In this document: positions 35,403 through 45,142 of the stretch, in pieces
Layout: each line of letters begins with the position of its first letter
How positions within the stretch are numbered: position 1 is the stretch's first letter
DNA from: Profundibacter sp033851955
GTDB lineage: Bacteria; Pseudomonadota; Alphaproteobacteria; Rhodobacterales; Rhodobacteraceae
Length of the DNA: 64,000 nucleotides
Assembly (NCBI GenBank): GCA_033851955.1
Contig: JAWSVK010000004.1
Location: 29,380-93,379, forward strand
Direction of reading: 5' to 3'
The notes under the pieces: generated by a model
Seen by the model: only the letters and a program-made list of their open reading frames with translations
What the model was told of the DNA's origin: nothing
Databases searched by the model: none
Made by a program: the position numbers and the translations under genes

Positions 35403-36299
35403 ATGAGTTACCGTCTAAAAGATTTCGGGTCCTATACGGCAGGCGGACGCATCCATAACGTGACGTCTGGCACCCCGCAAACCGTGCAATTCACCCGCAC
35501 AGCAAGCTATGAGGTTGACCCTCGCGGCCATTTCACGGTGGAGCATGCTTACGTTCAATATTTCATCCCGGAAAACCGCAACCCAGAGCCACCCGTGGTG
35601 CTTGTCCATGGCGGCGGCATGTCAGGAGCCTGTTGGGAAACCACGCCCGATGGGCGATCTGGCTGGTTGCATCTACTGCTTATGCGCGGCTACGAAGTCC
35701 ATGTTATCGACAATGTGGAACGTGGCCGCGCAGGTTTTGCGCCTGGTCTTTGGGACGGCGACCCGATCTTGCGTAGCATGGAAGAAGCCTGGGTATTGTT
35801 CCGTATAGGGACCAAAGATGGCTTCATTACACGCACTCCTTTTGAGGGTCAAAAATTTCCAGCCGCTCATTTCGACGTTTTCGCCCGTAGTTTCGCACCA
35901 CGCTGGTTGAATACGACACCGCTACACACCGCTGCCCTTTTGGCTGTCCTACGCAAAACAGGCCCAGCGATAGTTATCTGTCATAGCCAAGGTGGCGAGA
36001 TCACTTTTGATGCGCAAATCCAAGAGCCTGAATTATTCGACCGCATCATCGCGCTGGAACCATCAGGGTTTCCCCAAGATATGACAAAGTTGGGCAACAT
36101 GAAGCTCACACTCGTCGCAGGAGATTTCTTGGAAACTGCGAGCCATTGGCAACTGCGTTCAGACAGCTGGGCGTCACTCTCTGTGAACGCGGCAAATGTC
36201 GTATTGATTGACAAAGCGACCCTATCCCCAGGCCACAGCCACATGTTGATGATGGACAAAAATAACGATAAAATTCTTGAAATGCTGTTTAACGAGTGA
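35403..36299 (+). CDS. Alpha/beta hydrolase (esterase-like)
   Basis: A 298-residue alpha/beta hydrolase without a clear signal peptide. The oxyanion region VLVHGGGMSGACWETTPDGRSGW is near residue 66, the nucleophile motif is CHSQGGE near 196, and a likely catalytic His lies in SPGHSHMLMMDKN near 280. It is the last gene of the TRAP run, so it may act on the compound the TRAP imports. Substrate is unknown. Confidence 0.82.
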   Translation: MSYRLKDFGSYTAGGRIHNVTSGTPQTVQFTRTASYEVDPRGHFTVEHAYVQYFIPENRNPEPPVVLVHGGGMSGACWETTPDGRSGWLHLLLMRGYEVHVIDNVERGRAGFAPGLWDGDPILRSMEEAWVLFRIGTKDGFITRTPFEGQKFPAAHFDVFARSFAPRWLNTTPLHTAALLAVLRKTGPAIVICHSQGGEITFDAQIQEPELFDRIIALEPSGFPQDMTKLGNMKLTLVAGDFLETASHWQLRSDSWASLSVNAANVVLIDKATLSPGHSHMLMMDKNNDKILEMLFNE

Positions 36300-36508
36300 A
36301 CTGCCTTTTGCCTCCCGAAACGGACTTCCATGCAGCACGCAACGATCCAATGCTTCGGACATATCTTAGATCGCTGATGACAGCTCTCTCTGGCTGGGTT
36401 GGGTCAATGGGCAACTGAAAATCCTGATGCGCCACTGAAAGTAACAAATGAGATGTACTCGTCGAAGCTAACGCTAATTTGGCATCACCCTATGGTGCAC
36501 CGGCGCAC

Positions 36509-38983
36509 CTAATTCAGCGCCCCAACTTTTTGTAATGTTGCAATCTTTGCGTCGTCATATCCCAAAACTTTGCTCAAAACGACCTGTGTATCGCGGCCAT
36601 AATCAGGCGCCGAAAGTTGTGTAACGGCCGGAGTTTGTGAGAGCGTGAACCGGCAAGATTCAACAATCGAGACTGAGCCGTCGCTGCGCGGCACCCGCAC
36701 AAAATGGCCCCACTCGGTCAGTTGCGGATCAATCGCCAGATCGTGGGTCGAGGCCACAACATGCGCGGGGATGTTATTGGCTTGCAATAGCTTCTCGACC
36801 TGATCAGGGTCCTGCGTGCTGCACCATTCAGCCAGCGCCGCATCAATTTGGTCTTGCGCGGCAAGGCGTCCGGAGAGCACTGAGAGTTCCGCTGCAAGCA
36901 AATCAACACGCCCAATTGTCGCCGCCAAATCTTGCCAATTTCGATCAGTTACAGCGCTGATTGCGACCCACCGTGTTTCCCCTTCAGGGGCCGCGCATTT
37001 GTAAACATTATTGGGTACAATCTGCGGGTCATGGTTGCCAACAGGTTCGGGCAAACGCCCGTTGCATTGGTAATCGGCAAAGCCCTCGGCGACAAAATGC
37101 ATACCTGCCTCAGCTTGCGAAACATCCAGCCAACAGCCTTTTCCTGTCTGGCGGCGCTGCTCAAGCGCCCCAATCAATGTGGGCAAAGCAAGGCGCGGCG
37201 CGACAAAATCGGTGTAGGGCCCATATGGTCCTGCAGGCGGTTGGTTCGGGCGTCCGGCAAGCTGTTGAATGCCTGACATTGCGGCACCAATATTGCCAAA
37301 CCCCGCCAATTTACACCAAGGGCCGGACTGGCCCATAAGTGCGGTGGACAGCATCACCAGACCGGGATTGTCAGTCGCTAATGCCTCATATCCCATGCCC
37401 CAACGCGCCATTTGGCCCGGCGCAAAGCTTTCGACCAAAACATCGGCTTTTTTCACCAGATCACGCAGCACACCAAGACCCTCGTCGGTGCCAAGATCCA
37501 GCGTCAACCCCAGCTTGCTGGCGTTGCAATTTTCAAACAACCCAGATTTATCTAGATCGCGCACCCCATCCGGATATGGCCCTGTCATCCGTGCGGTTTC
37601 GGGTTTTTTACGACTTTCAACACGAATGACCCGTGCGCCAAAATCCGCCAGACAGCGGCCAATCATTGGACCAGCGACCACCCAAGACAGATCCAAAACC
37701 ATCAGTCCTTCAAACGGGGCAGCCACCGCAGAGGTGGTCACTGCAGGCGCAAAAGGGCGCGGCATTTTTGTCTGGGTCAGCCAATTCTGTTCGGTGGCTG
37801 CGCCACCCTCTCCCAATTCGGGGGCGCGGCTGGGCGTGGCAAAACCGCCTTCAAACCCGCGCGCGAAATCACCGGGCAATTGCAGATCGCCAATTAGCTG
37901 GAAAAAGTCACGCGCGTCGGCATGTGGGCTTTCGAGCAGGTCGGCAAGTGTCATGATCGGGGCCAGCATTAGCCGGTGTTCCAGTGCCATTTCAATCGTT
38001 TCGCGTTTGGTCATCGTGCCCAAGAACGCCGCAACTTCATCGCGGGCCCGCTCAAGACTCTCTTCGCTGATTTCGTCGTTTTCAATCAGCGGCGGCAAGG
38101 CCACCCAATCCCATGGGGCAAATTCAGGTGAACAGGCACCGCGCGCATGCATCAATGCAAACAGCGCATTGGTGAAACGCCCCGCCGCCGGGCCAATCGC
38201 AAGATGCATCTCCACCAGCCCATCACGTACCGGCCATTTTGAGCGCTGGGTACGCGAGCCGCTGCCGCTTAGGTCCAGCTGCGCTTTTTTCTTTGAGCGT
38301 ATTTCTTTGCGAAACACATAATCATCGTGGCCAATAACCGCCGCTAAACTCAGGCTTAGCGTGCTTTGCGTCGCCGAAGCCTGCGCCGAGGTTACAATCC
38401 GTTGACCCTGTCCACTCTGCCGACGCGCCTCAAGCGCAACCATCGCGCCGCACACCGCATCCGCCGCCGCATGATGATAGGCCTGCGGTAATGCAATGCG
38501 TGTTGGCACACCACCGGCTTGGCTCTCGGTTGGGCCAAGCGGCCCTCCGGCTGCCCAAATAACCAGATCACTATCTGCGTATCCTGCCTTAGGGCCATCC
38601 AACCCAAACGGCGTTACGATGACATGTATCAGCCCCGGGTTGCGCACCAGCAACGCCTTAGTATCAAGAAATTCATCTGTGCCCGGACGCCCGCTTTCCA
38701 ACACGATATCGACCTGATCTACCAATGCCATCAGCCGTTCTGGATCGGCTAACCGATCCAGAACCAGTGACGTTCGGCCGGTACCATAGGATGCCCAGAA
38801 CAGTGATTTCCCAACCGTATCAAACGGAGCAAGACAGCGACTGTCCGTGCCAACTACTGGCTCGATCTGCAGCAGATCGGCCCCCATCAACCCCAACATC
38901 CGCCCTGCCATAACGCCGCGATGATCGGTCAGGTCGAGAACTTTTAACCCATGTAAAAAGCCGAGATTTGAATTGGACATCAC
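36509..38983 (-). CDS. Two-domain CaiB/BaiF CoA-transferase
   Basis: An 824-residue protein with two class III CoA-transferase domains in tandem. Domain 1 (about 1-400) starts LHGLKVLDLTDHRGVMAGRMLGLMGADLLQIEP. Domain 2 (about 425-824) starts FEGLMVLDLSWVVAGPMIGRCLADFGARVIRVE and holds the catalytic-type Asp in YGPYTDFVAPR at about residue 592. At the matching place in domain 1 (ALPQAYHHAAADAV) no Asp aligns by eye, so domain 1 may be non-catalytic. It is the last gene of the MaoC-DUF35-thiolase run. Confidence 0.88.
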   Translation of the reverse strand: MMSNSNLGFLHGLKVLDLTDHRGVMAGRMLGLMGADLLQIEPVVGTDSRCLAPFDTVGKSLFWASYGTGRTSLVLDRLADPERLMALVDQVDIVLESGRPGTDEFLDTKALLVRNPGLIHVIVTPFGLDGPKAGYADSDLVIWAAGGPLGPTESQAGGVPTRIALPQAYHHAAADAVCGAMVALEARRQSGQGQRIVTSAQASATQSTLSLSLAAVIGHDDYVFRKEIRSKKKAQLDLSGSGSRTQRSKWPVRDGLVEMHLAIGPAAGRFTNALFALMHARGACSPEFAPWDWVALPPLIENDEISEESLERARDEVAAFLGTMTKRETIEMALEHRLMLAPIMTLADLLESPHADARDFFQLIGDLQLPGDFARGFEGGFATPSRAPELGEGGAATEQNWLTQTKMPRPFAPAVTTSAVAAPFEGLMVLDLSWVVAGPMIGRCLADFGARVIRVESRKKPETARMTGPYPDGVRDLDKSGLFENCNASKLGLTLDLGTDEGLGVLRDLVKKADVLVESFAPGQMARWGMGYEALATDNPGLVMLSTALMGQSGPWCKLAGFGNIGAAMSGIQQLAGRPNQPPAGPYGPYTDFVAPRLALPTLIGALEQRRQTGKGCWLDVSQAEAGMHFVAEGFADYQCNGRLPEPVGNHDPQIVPNNVYKCAAPEGETRWVAISAVTDRNWQDLAATIGRVDLLAAELSVLSGRLAAQDQIDAALAEWCSTQDPDQVEKLLQANNIPAHVVASTHDLAIDPQLTEWGHFVRVPRSDGSVSIVESCRFTLSQTPAVTQLSAPDYGRDTQVVLSKVLGYDDAKIATLQKVGALN

Positions 38984-39008
38984 TAAGCGCCTCTGTGAAA
39001 TTGGCCAA

Positions 39009-40157
39009 TTACCACTGATCTTCAGTTGTCATGACCACTGTTGCCGCCGCCGAGAACATACCACCAACGCCATGTACCACCGACAATTTGGCATCCTGAA
39101 CCTGCGCCGGAGAGACGCCGCGCAACTGGCGTACCGCTTCTTGCAACGCATACATACCATACATGCCCGAATGCATGTAGCTAAGCCCGCCACCATTGGT
39201 GTTAAGCGGCAGTTTGCCACCGGGACGCGTGTTGCCCTCGGCGATAAAAGCACCACCCTCGCCACGACCAACAAACCCCAGATCTTCCAGCCCATAGACG
39301 GGCAGATGAGCAAAAGCGTCATAGATCATCAAGTGATCGACATCGGCATGGCAGATCCCGGCATTTTCAAAGGCCATTTTTCCCGACACACGGAACGCTT
39401 TGGAACTGGAAAAACTCTCCATTTGGCTGATCATTGGACCTTCGGAACTTTCGCCTCCCATGCCGCGTAAATAGACTGGCTTGGTTGGAAAATCCTTGGC
39501 GCGTTCAGCACTGGTCAAGATCAATGCACCACCACCATCTGACACCAAACAGCACATGAATTTGCGAAATGGCCATGCGATCATTTTTGAATTCAACACG
39601 TCTTCAACCGTTATCGGATCACGTGCCGTGGCGCGGGGATGGTGGGAGGCCCATTCCCGCTGCACCACGGCGACCATGGCCAATTGTTCCTCGGTCAAAC
39701 CGTCGTCTTTCATCTTGCGTAACACAGGCAAGGTAAAGCGCGATGCGGGGAACAGCGGGCCATAGATGGCTTCGAATTCCTGCTGTTGGATTGAGGGGAA
39801 AAGCGGCCTTGGGCTGATGCGGTTGTTGGAACGCCCGCTTTCACCATGCGTGATTAATACTGTGGTACACAGCCCCGCTTGAATTGCAGCCGCAGCGTGA
39901 CGCACATGGGCGATGAATGAACAGCCGCCAACGGATGTACCATCGAGCCAAGTTGGGGTGATCCCCAGATATTGCGAGATTTCGGCAGGATCATGTCCGG
40001 CTGTGGCTATCCCATCAATGTCGTTGATGGTCAGCCCGCAATCGGCCAGCGCATTCAAAGCGGCATCGGCATGCAATCCGGTTTGGCTCAGTTCTGGAAC
40101 TTTGCCCATACGGGTGGTTTCGGCGGCGCCAACGATGGCAATATTGGCAAGGCTCAT
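39009..40157 (-). CDS. Thiolase-like protein (SCP-x/Ltp type)
   Basis: A 382-residue thiolase-superfamily enzyme. The nucleophile region reads GTSVGGCSFIAHV near residue 78, and the His region reads NGGGLSYMHSGMYGM near 325. The second thiolase Cys is absent: the usual C-GGG motif reads VHGVGGM. This pattern fits the SCP-x/lipid-transfer-protein subgroup, some of whose members are aldolases rather than thiolases. Its stop/start overlap with the DUF35 gene supports a complex. Probable role: cleaving a beta-keto or beta-hydroxy acyl-CoA. Confidence 0.88.
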   Translation of the reverse strand: MSLANIAIVGAAETTRMGKVPELSQTGLHADAALNALADCGLTINDIDGIATAGHDPAEISQYLGITPTWLDGTSVGGCSFIAHVRHAAAAIQAGLCTTVLITHGESGRSNNRISPRPLFPSIQQQEFEAIYGPLFPASRFTLPVLRKMKDDGLTEEQLAMVAVVQREWASHHPRATARDPITVEDVLNSKMIAWPFRKFMCCLVSDGGGALILTSAERAKDFPTKPVYLRGMGGESSEGPMISQMESFSSSKAFRVSGKMAFENAGICHADVDHLMIYDAFAHLPVYGLEDLGFVGRGEGGAFIAEGNTRPGGKLPLNTNGGGLSYMHSGMYGMYALQEAVRQLRGVSPAQVQDAKLSVVHGVGGMFSAAATVVMTTEDQW

Positions 40158-40564
40158 GTCTGATCTCCGGTCACGGGGCGAAATTGCGGAATGTTGATGT
40201 CACCGCGGGGTTCAAAGGTCACTTCAAGGGGCATATCCAGCACCAAGGCATCGGGATCGGCTGGGCACTCAAGGATGTTGCTCATCATGCGTGGGCCTTC
40301 TTCCAGTTCGACCACAGCAACCGTAAAGGGGGGCGTATAGCCAGGCGCTGGCATGTGATTGATCACATAGGAATACAGCCGACCCTTGCCGCTGGCCTCA
40401 AAGGCCTTGACCGCGCGACTGCCGCAGGCGGGGCAAAACGGGCGTGGCGGGTAATAGGCTTTGTCACAATCTGTGCAGGATTGCAGCATCAGTTTGCCTG
40501 CCTTGGCCCCATCCCAGAAAAACTGGGTCTCAGGGTAAATTGTTGGCACGGTTTTTTCGCTCAT
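40154..40564 (-). CDS. DUF35 zinc-ribbon/OB-fold protein
   Basis: A 136-residue partner of thiolase-like enzymes. The zinc ribbon shows CTDCDKAYYPPRPFCPACG near residue 33, and the following OB-fold has YSYVINHMPAPGYTPPFTVAVVELEEG. In characterised systems DUF35 proteins bind the acyl-CoA or hold the thiolase/aldolase in a complex. The gene overlaps the thiolase gene by 4 bp, supporting that pairing here. Confidence 0.92.
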   Translation of the reverse strand: MSEKTVPTIYPETQFFWDGAKAGKLMLQSCTDCDKAYYPPRPFCPACGSRAVKAFEASGKGRLYSYVINHMPAPGYTPPFTVAVVELEEGPRMMSNILECPADPDALVLDMPLEVTFEPRGDINIPQFRPVTGDQT

Positions 40565-40594
40565 TGGTCTTTCCTTTGTATTCTGTTTGGCTGC

Positions 40595-41455
40595 TTAACC
40601 CAATCGGGCCAGCCCGTTGTTCAGCACCACGACATCGCGTTCAACAACGCGCGCCCTGAATGATATTTCATCGCTGCTGCCCCAAATTTCGGTGCGGATC
40701 GTTTCGCCTGGATAAACCGGCGACGAGAACCGCAACTGTAGATGTTTTAAGCGTGCTGAATCGCCGTCAGCAACGGCCTGTGTGATCGACCATGACGCCA
40801 CGCCAAGGCTGCAAAGGCCATGCAAGATCGGCCTCTCAAAACCGGCGCCTTTGGCCACAGCGGGGTCAGCATGCAAGGGGTTATAGTCACCACTTAGCCG
40901 ATATATCAGCGCTGATCCGGGCTCGGTTTTGTGATCAAAAATCATGTCGGGGGTGGTTTCGGGTAGTTTATGAACCGGATTGGCCGGGCCACTTGGCCCA
41001 CCAAACCCTCCATCTGCGCGGGCAAAACTTGTGCCGGTCACTGTGGCAATTTTCTCGCCTGTGGTTTTGTCACTCAGGGTGCGTTCTGAGATGATCAATG
41101 CACCACGCCCCTCGCCTTTGTCGACAATTCCAACAATGCGGGTTTTTCCAATCAATGTGCCTTGGGTCGGCAACGTCGCATGCATGGTATAGCTTTGTTC
41201 GCCATGCAGCAGTTTTTGCCAAGTGATGCCAGTATCGGGTTCCATCGCCCAAAACCCCGGATAGGCAAGGACATTCACCATCGATGGTAAGGCACCAAAG
41301 CTCGGATCATTTTCATATACGGCCTGAAGCTGTGCCGAGTTCATCGGGTCCGCCCCCAGCCCTAGCCCCAGCGCATAAAGGATCGTATCGCGAGTGGTGT
41401 AGCTGTGTTCAACATCAGGAAACTGGCGGGCAAGCAGTGCATCGTAATCTATCAA
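40595..41455 (-). CDS. MaoC-family double-hotdog enoyl-CoA hydratase 2
   Basis: A 286-residue two-hotdog hydratase resembling the hydratase-2 part of MFE-2. The catalytic Asp/His motif is RLSGDYNPLHADPAVAKGAGFERPILHG near residue 190. Hydratase 2 makes the (R)-3-hydroxyacyl-CoA, matching the MFE-2-type SDRs encoded nearby. It is the first gene of the minus-strand run MaoC-DUF35-thiolase-CoA-transferase. A MarR-like operator lies about 45 bp upstream. Confidence 0.91.
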   Translation of the reverse strand: MIDYDALLARQFPDVEHSYTTRDTILYALGLGLGADPMNSAQLQAVYENDPSFGALPSMVNVLAYPGFWAMEPDTGITWQKLLHGEQSYTMHATLPTQGTLIGKTRIVGIVDKGEGRGALIISERTLSDKTTGEKIATVTGTSFARADGGFGGPSGPANPVHKLPETTPDMIFDHKTEPGSALIYRLSGDYNPLHADPAVAKGAGFERPILHGLCSLGVASWSITQAVADGDSARLKHLQLRFSSPVYPGETIRTEIWGSSDEISFRARVVERDVVVLNNGLARLG

Positions 41456-41499
41456 ACTAAGGCCTTTCTTGCTGTGTATTCATTTGGCTCACATAACGT

Positions 41500-41514
41500 T
41501 AGCTAGATAACTAT
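41500..41514. promoter_or_regulatory. Candidate MarR operator upstream of the MaoC gene
   Basis: TAGCTAGATAACTAT (inside the quasi-palindrome GTTAGCTAGATAAC) matches the half-site of the large palindrome at 46233-46275 (ATAGTTATCTTGCTA on the opposite strand) at 14 of 15 positions. It lies in the 183-bp gap before the MaoC operon. Other TTAAGCTTGCAA-like bits occur near 41620. Regulation is inferred. Confidence 0.5.
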
Positions 41515-41638
41515 ATGCTGGATTATAAACATGCAAACGCTTTTTCAGGCTGACATTGTAACAAACCTTGCTATGGCGATGGCTAAGCTAGCAACCATAT
41601 TTGGGGAATATGCATTAAGCTTGCAAAGCGCGAAGTGA

Positions 41639-43183
41639 TTATCCTACCTGCTTCCAATAGGGCGCGCGCAATTCTCGTTTGAGGATTTTCCCGATTTCGC
41701 TGCGCGGAAAACTGTCGCAGAATGTGACCGCAGACAGGCGTTGGGTTTTACCAAGCTGGGCGTTGGCCCATTGACAAATCTCGTCTTCGCTGTCGGTTGC
41801 ACCCGCTTTGCGCACCACAAGACCCAAAGGAGTCTCACCCCAGTCCGCGCTGGGAATGGCGATCACGGCGACATCGGCAACTGCGGGATGGGCACTTAGA
41901 ACAACCTCAAGATCGGTGGCATAAATGTTGAAGCCGCCCGAGATGATCATGTCTTTCTTACGGTCCAAAAGTTCCAGAAAACCATCCTCATCAAAGCGAC
42001 CCATATCGCCGCTACGGATAAAATCATTGCCCTCTTCATCTTGCCAGAGGAGTTCCTGGGTTTTTTCGGGTGCATTGTGATAGGCCTGCATCATCGAACC
42101 GGACCGGCCGATGATTTCACCAAATGAACCAAAGGGCAGCTCTCGACCTTCGTCATCAATAATGCGGATATCAGAACCTTCGGTGGGCTTGCCAACCGTA
42201 TGCCATTTGTCCGGATTTTCCCGACAGTTCAGCGCCAAGGAAATACCGCCTTCGGTCATACCGTAAACTTCGATCAAATTGCCGGGCCAGCGCTGCATGA
42301 CTTGTTTGGTCAGGGCAGCATTCAGCGGTGCCGAGGTCGAGAACTTGCAGATACATGCCGAAAGATCATAATCGTCAAAATCCGGTGCGGCCATCAACCG
42401 CATATATTGCACTGGCACCAGCATGGTGTGGGTAACCGCGTGCTTTTGACATATCTCTAGGTAGCCCGTGGCGTTGAATTTTTCCATCAGCACCAATGTC
42501 GCCCCAAGCGCAATCGTCGGCAGCACCGCAAATAGTGTGGTGTTTGAGTAAAGCGGCGTCGAGACCAGCATCCGCGATTCTGGTGTAATTTGGAACTTGA
42601 CCGCACGTTGCAGTTGGCGCGAGCGGAATTTGTGGTCGTGGACGATACCTTTGGGCAGACCGGTGGTGCCGGAAGAATAGATGATGTTGTAATAGTCATC
42701 TGGTGCAATTTCGACCGAGGCTTCAGGCGAACATTCAACGCGTTCTTTGGCAATTTGGTTCAGAGTGACGAGTGCTTTGGCCTCTAGCCCTTGTGCCATT
42801 TCCAAATAGGTATCCGAGGTGATCAACAGCATCGAGCCACTGTCATCGACCATGCGGATCAGCGCCTTTGGCGTTGATGAAAACGGCAGCGGCACAACGC
42901 AGGCACCAGCACTTAAGATCGCGGCAAACAACACCACATGTTCAATCGAGTTTTCCGCAAGCGTCGCAACCCGGTCGCCGTGGGTTACACCATGTTGTCG
43001 CAACCATGCGGCACTGCGGGCCACGGCATCGCCAAAGGTCTGCCAGTCTATCTGATCTTCTCCAACAATGACTGCTGGTTTCACACCGTTTATCACGGCG
43101 TGTTTTTGAACTGCCGCACCGAAATCCAACAGGGTTTCATTTGGCAATACAGGCGCCGAGAATTTTCGGATCTGGTCAGTCAT
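41639..43183 (-). CDS. AMP-forming acyl-CoA synthetase (class I adenylate-forming)
   Basis: A 514-residue ligase that adenylates a carboxylic acid and passes it to CoA. The P-loop is IIYSSGTTGLPKGIVHDH near residue 165, followed by VYGMTEGG near 300, the SGDMGRFDEDGFLELLDRKKDMIISGGFNI hinge near 395, and the C-terminal catalytic Lys in PRSEIGKILKRELR. The start at 43183 is chosen for the AGAAAGAG upstream. It lies 37 bp after the TRAP large permease, so it probably activates the acid that TRAP imports. Confidence 0.93.
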   Translation of the reverse strand: MTDQIRKFSAPVLPNETLLDFGAAVQKHAVINGVKPAVIVGEDQIDWQTFGDAVARSAAWLRQHGVTHGDRVATLAENSIEHVVLFAAILSAGACVVPLPFSSTPKALIRMVDDSGSMLLITSDTYLEMAQGLEAKALVTLNQIAKERVECSPEASVEIAPDDYYNIIYSSGTTGLPKGIVHDHKFRSRQLQRAVKFQITPESRMLVSTPLYSNTTLFAVLPTIALGATLVLMEKFNATGYLEICQKHAVTHTMLVPVQYMRLMAAPDFDDYDLSACICKFSTSAPLNAALTKQVMQRWPGNLIEVYGMTEGGISLALNCRENPDKWHTVGKPTEGSDIRIIDDEGRELPFGSFGEIIGRSGSMMQAYHNAPEKTQELLWQDEEGNDFIRSGDMGRFDEDGFLELLDRKKDMIISGGFNIYATDLEVVLSAHPAVADVAVIAIPSADWGETPLGLVVRKAGATDSEDEICQWANAQLGKTQRLSAVTFCDSFPRSEIGKILKRELRAPYWKQVG

Positions 43184-43220
43184 GCGATCTCTTTCTGATT
43201 TCAAACAAATGTGCGCATAT

Positions 43221-44561
43221 CTAACGCATCAGGGTCGGGATTAGGGTTGAAATAATCGGAAAACCAATCAGCAGCGCGAGCACGACAATATCCATCATCA
43301 AGAACCGGATTAACCCTGCAAAAATCACGCCGATTTCCACTTTGCCTTCAAGCACGCCCGCCAGAACAAAGACGTTCAAACCCACCGGCGGGGTTATCAG
43401 CCCGATTTCTAGCAGTTTAACAATCACCACACCGAACCAAATCAAGTTCATGTCATAGCTTTCGACCATCGGGATCATCAACGGCAAGGTTAGGACCATA
43501 ATGCCAATCGGGTCTAGGAACATGCCCAGCACCAGATAAATCACCGCCACCATGATGATAAACAACCAAGGTGCAAGATTGGCCTCGCCCAACATACCAA
43601 CAAGGTTATTGGACAGGCCAGTCAATGCGATCAGTGCCACGAAGATTTTGGCGCAAGCCGCGATGAAGAAGATCGCGCCGGTTGTGGCCATGGTTGATGC
43701 CAGCATTGGGATGATTTCGTTGACTTTGATCAATTTGCGCGCAACGCCTAACCCAGTCGCGAACAACAACGCCAATGCTGCGGCTTCGGTTGCGGTAAAA
43801 AAGCCGCCATAGATACCGCCGATTACCATCAAGAACAACAAAACCGCAGGCCATGATCGAATGGCCGCCATGATCTTGTCATGCATGCTGACTTCGTCGG
43901 TTGAGGCCGGCGCAATTTCGGGTGATTTGCGCACCCAAAGCACCACCACCAAAGCATAGCCAACCATCGACAGAATGCCCGGCAAGATGCCCGCTAGAAA
44001 CAGTTTGCTGATTGAGGATTCAGTGAAAATTCCATAGATGATGAACAGCACAGATGGCGGGATAAGCGAACCTAATGTACCACCCGCCGCGACGCTGGCC
44101 GTGGCCAGACGCGGGTCATAGTTCAGCCGCAACATTTCAGGCGTACATATCCGCCCCATAGTCGAGGCGCAGGCAATGGAGCTGCCGGAAATCGCCGAAA
44201 ATCCGCCGCATCCAGCAATCGATGCAATCGCAACACCGCCGGGGATGCGTACCAACCAGACCCGTGCGGCCTCGTAAATCTCGGTGGTAATACCGGCCTT
44301 ATAGGCGACATGCCCAAGCGCGATAAACAGCGGGATCATCGACAGATCATAGTTGTGAACCAAATCAAAGCTGCTGGTAAAGGCCAGCGACAATGTGGTG
44401 TGTATGGCGCGCGCAGGCATATAGGTGCCAGTGCGCCAAGCAAAGATGATGAAAATCGACACGACGGCAACGCCACCAATGGCATAGGCAATCGGCACGC
44501 GGATTGCCAAAAGGATGATGACTGCCGCACAGGACAGATAGCCAATTGTTACTGGATCCAT
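43221..44561 (-). CDS. TRAP transporter large permease (DctM type)
   Basis: A 446-residue membrane protein with about twelve hydrophobic segments. DctM features are ALGHVAYKAGITTEIYEAARVWLVRIPGG near residue 83 and AAGGTLGSLIPPSVLFIIYG near 150. LGMFLDPIGIMVLTLPLMIPM is near 350. The start MDPVTIGYLS at 44561 is used because a longer upstream frame lies inside the small-permease gene. It is 2 bp after the DctQ stop. Ligand unknown. Confidence 0.93.
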   Translation of the reverse strand: MDPVTIGYLSCAAVIILLAIRVPIAYAIGGVAVVSIFIIFAWRTGTYMPARAIHTTLSLAFTSSFDLVHNYDLSMIPLFIALGHVAYKAGITTEIYEAARVWLVRIPGGVAIASIAGCGGFSAISGSSIACASTMGRICTPEMLRLNYDPRLATASVAAGGTLGSLIPPSVLFIIYGIFTESSISKLFLAGILPGILSMVGYALVVVLWVRKSPEIAPASTDEVSMHDKIMAAIRSWPAVLLFLMVIGGIYGGFFTATEAAALALLFATGLGVARKLIKVNEIIPMLASTMATTGAIFFIAACAKIFVALIALTGLSNNLVGMLGEANLAPWLFIIMVAVIYLVLGMFLDPIGIMVLTLPLMIPMVESYDMNLIWFGVVIVKLLEIGLITPPVGLNVFVLAGVLEGKVEIGVIFAGLIRFLMMDIVVLALLIGFPIISTLIPTLMR

Positions 44562-44563
44562 GA

Positions 44564-45073
44564 TCAGAAGTCCGAATTTGAGGGGGGAATTGGGGCGGGA
44601 ATGCCCGTCACTGCAGCGGTCAGGTCCTGCCAGAGAACTTGCCCCAGCCGCAGTACGAAAAATATTATTGCCAGAACGAACACGGCACGGCTGGGCCATT
44701 TTGGCAAATCAAAATCGCTCGCGTATTTTGCACCCGAGGTAAAGTTTTCAACCAACTCTTGCCATCCAGCAACCAACAAGACTGCTGCCACAAGCAGACC
44801 AACAAGGCCCGAGAAAACCGCAACCCAGAAATTGACCCGCGCCGGAAAATACTGGGCAAAGAAATCAATAGCGACATGCGCTCGGTTGGCTGTTGCGGAT
44901 GCCAGCGGAAACAGGATTGTCGGGATCATAAGTTCTTTGACCAACAGCGTGGAATCTGGCACGCCGCTGTCCAGAAATTGACGGCTGATGACGTTGGAAA
45001 CGATCAGCAAGCACAATAGCACAACAGAAACTGCAGCTATTGAATCAAGGGCCGTCCCTAGGAATTTATTCAT
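44564..45073 (-). CDS. TRAP transporter small permease (DctQ type)
   Basis: A 169-residue membrane protein with four likely membrane segments (about 10-30, 45-65, 85-110 and 120-150). A conserved ATANRAHVAIDFFAQYFP segment near residue 58 resembles the HxxxD motif of DctQ subunits. It follows the binding-protein gene by 69 bp and precedes the large permease by 2 bp. The three form one TRAP system. Confidence 0.88.
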   Translation of the reverse strand: MNKFLGTALDSIAAVSVVLLCLLIVSNVISRQFLDSGVPDSTLLVKELMIPTILFPLASATANRAHVAIDFFAQYFPARVNFWVAVFSGLVGLLVAAVLLVAGWQELVENFTSGAKYASDFDLPKWPSRAVFVLAIIFFVLRLGQVLWQDLTAAVTGIPAPIPPSNSDF

Positions 45074-45142
45074 GATTTTTTACCGTGGCTCAGGGTTGGG
45101 AATGTAACAGCGGGGCAGCGGTTGGGCTGCCCCGCACTTAGA

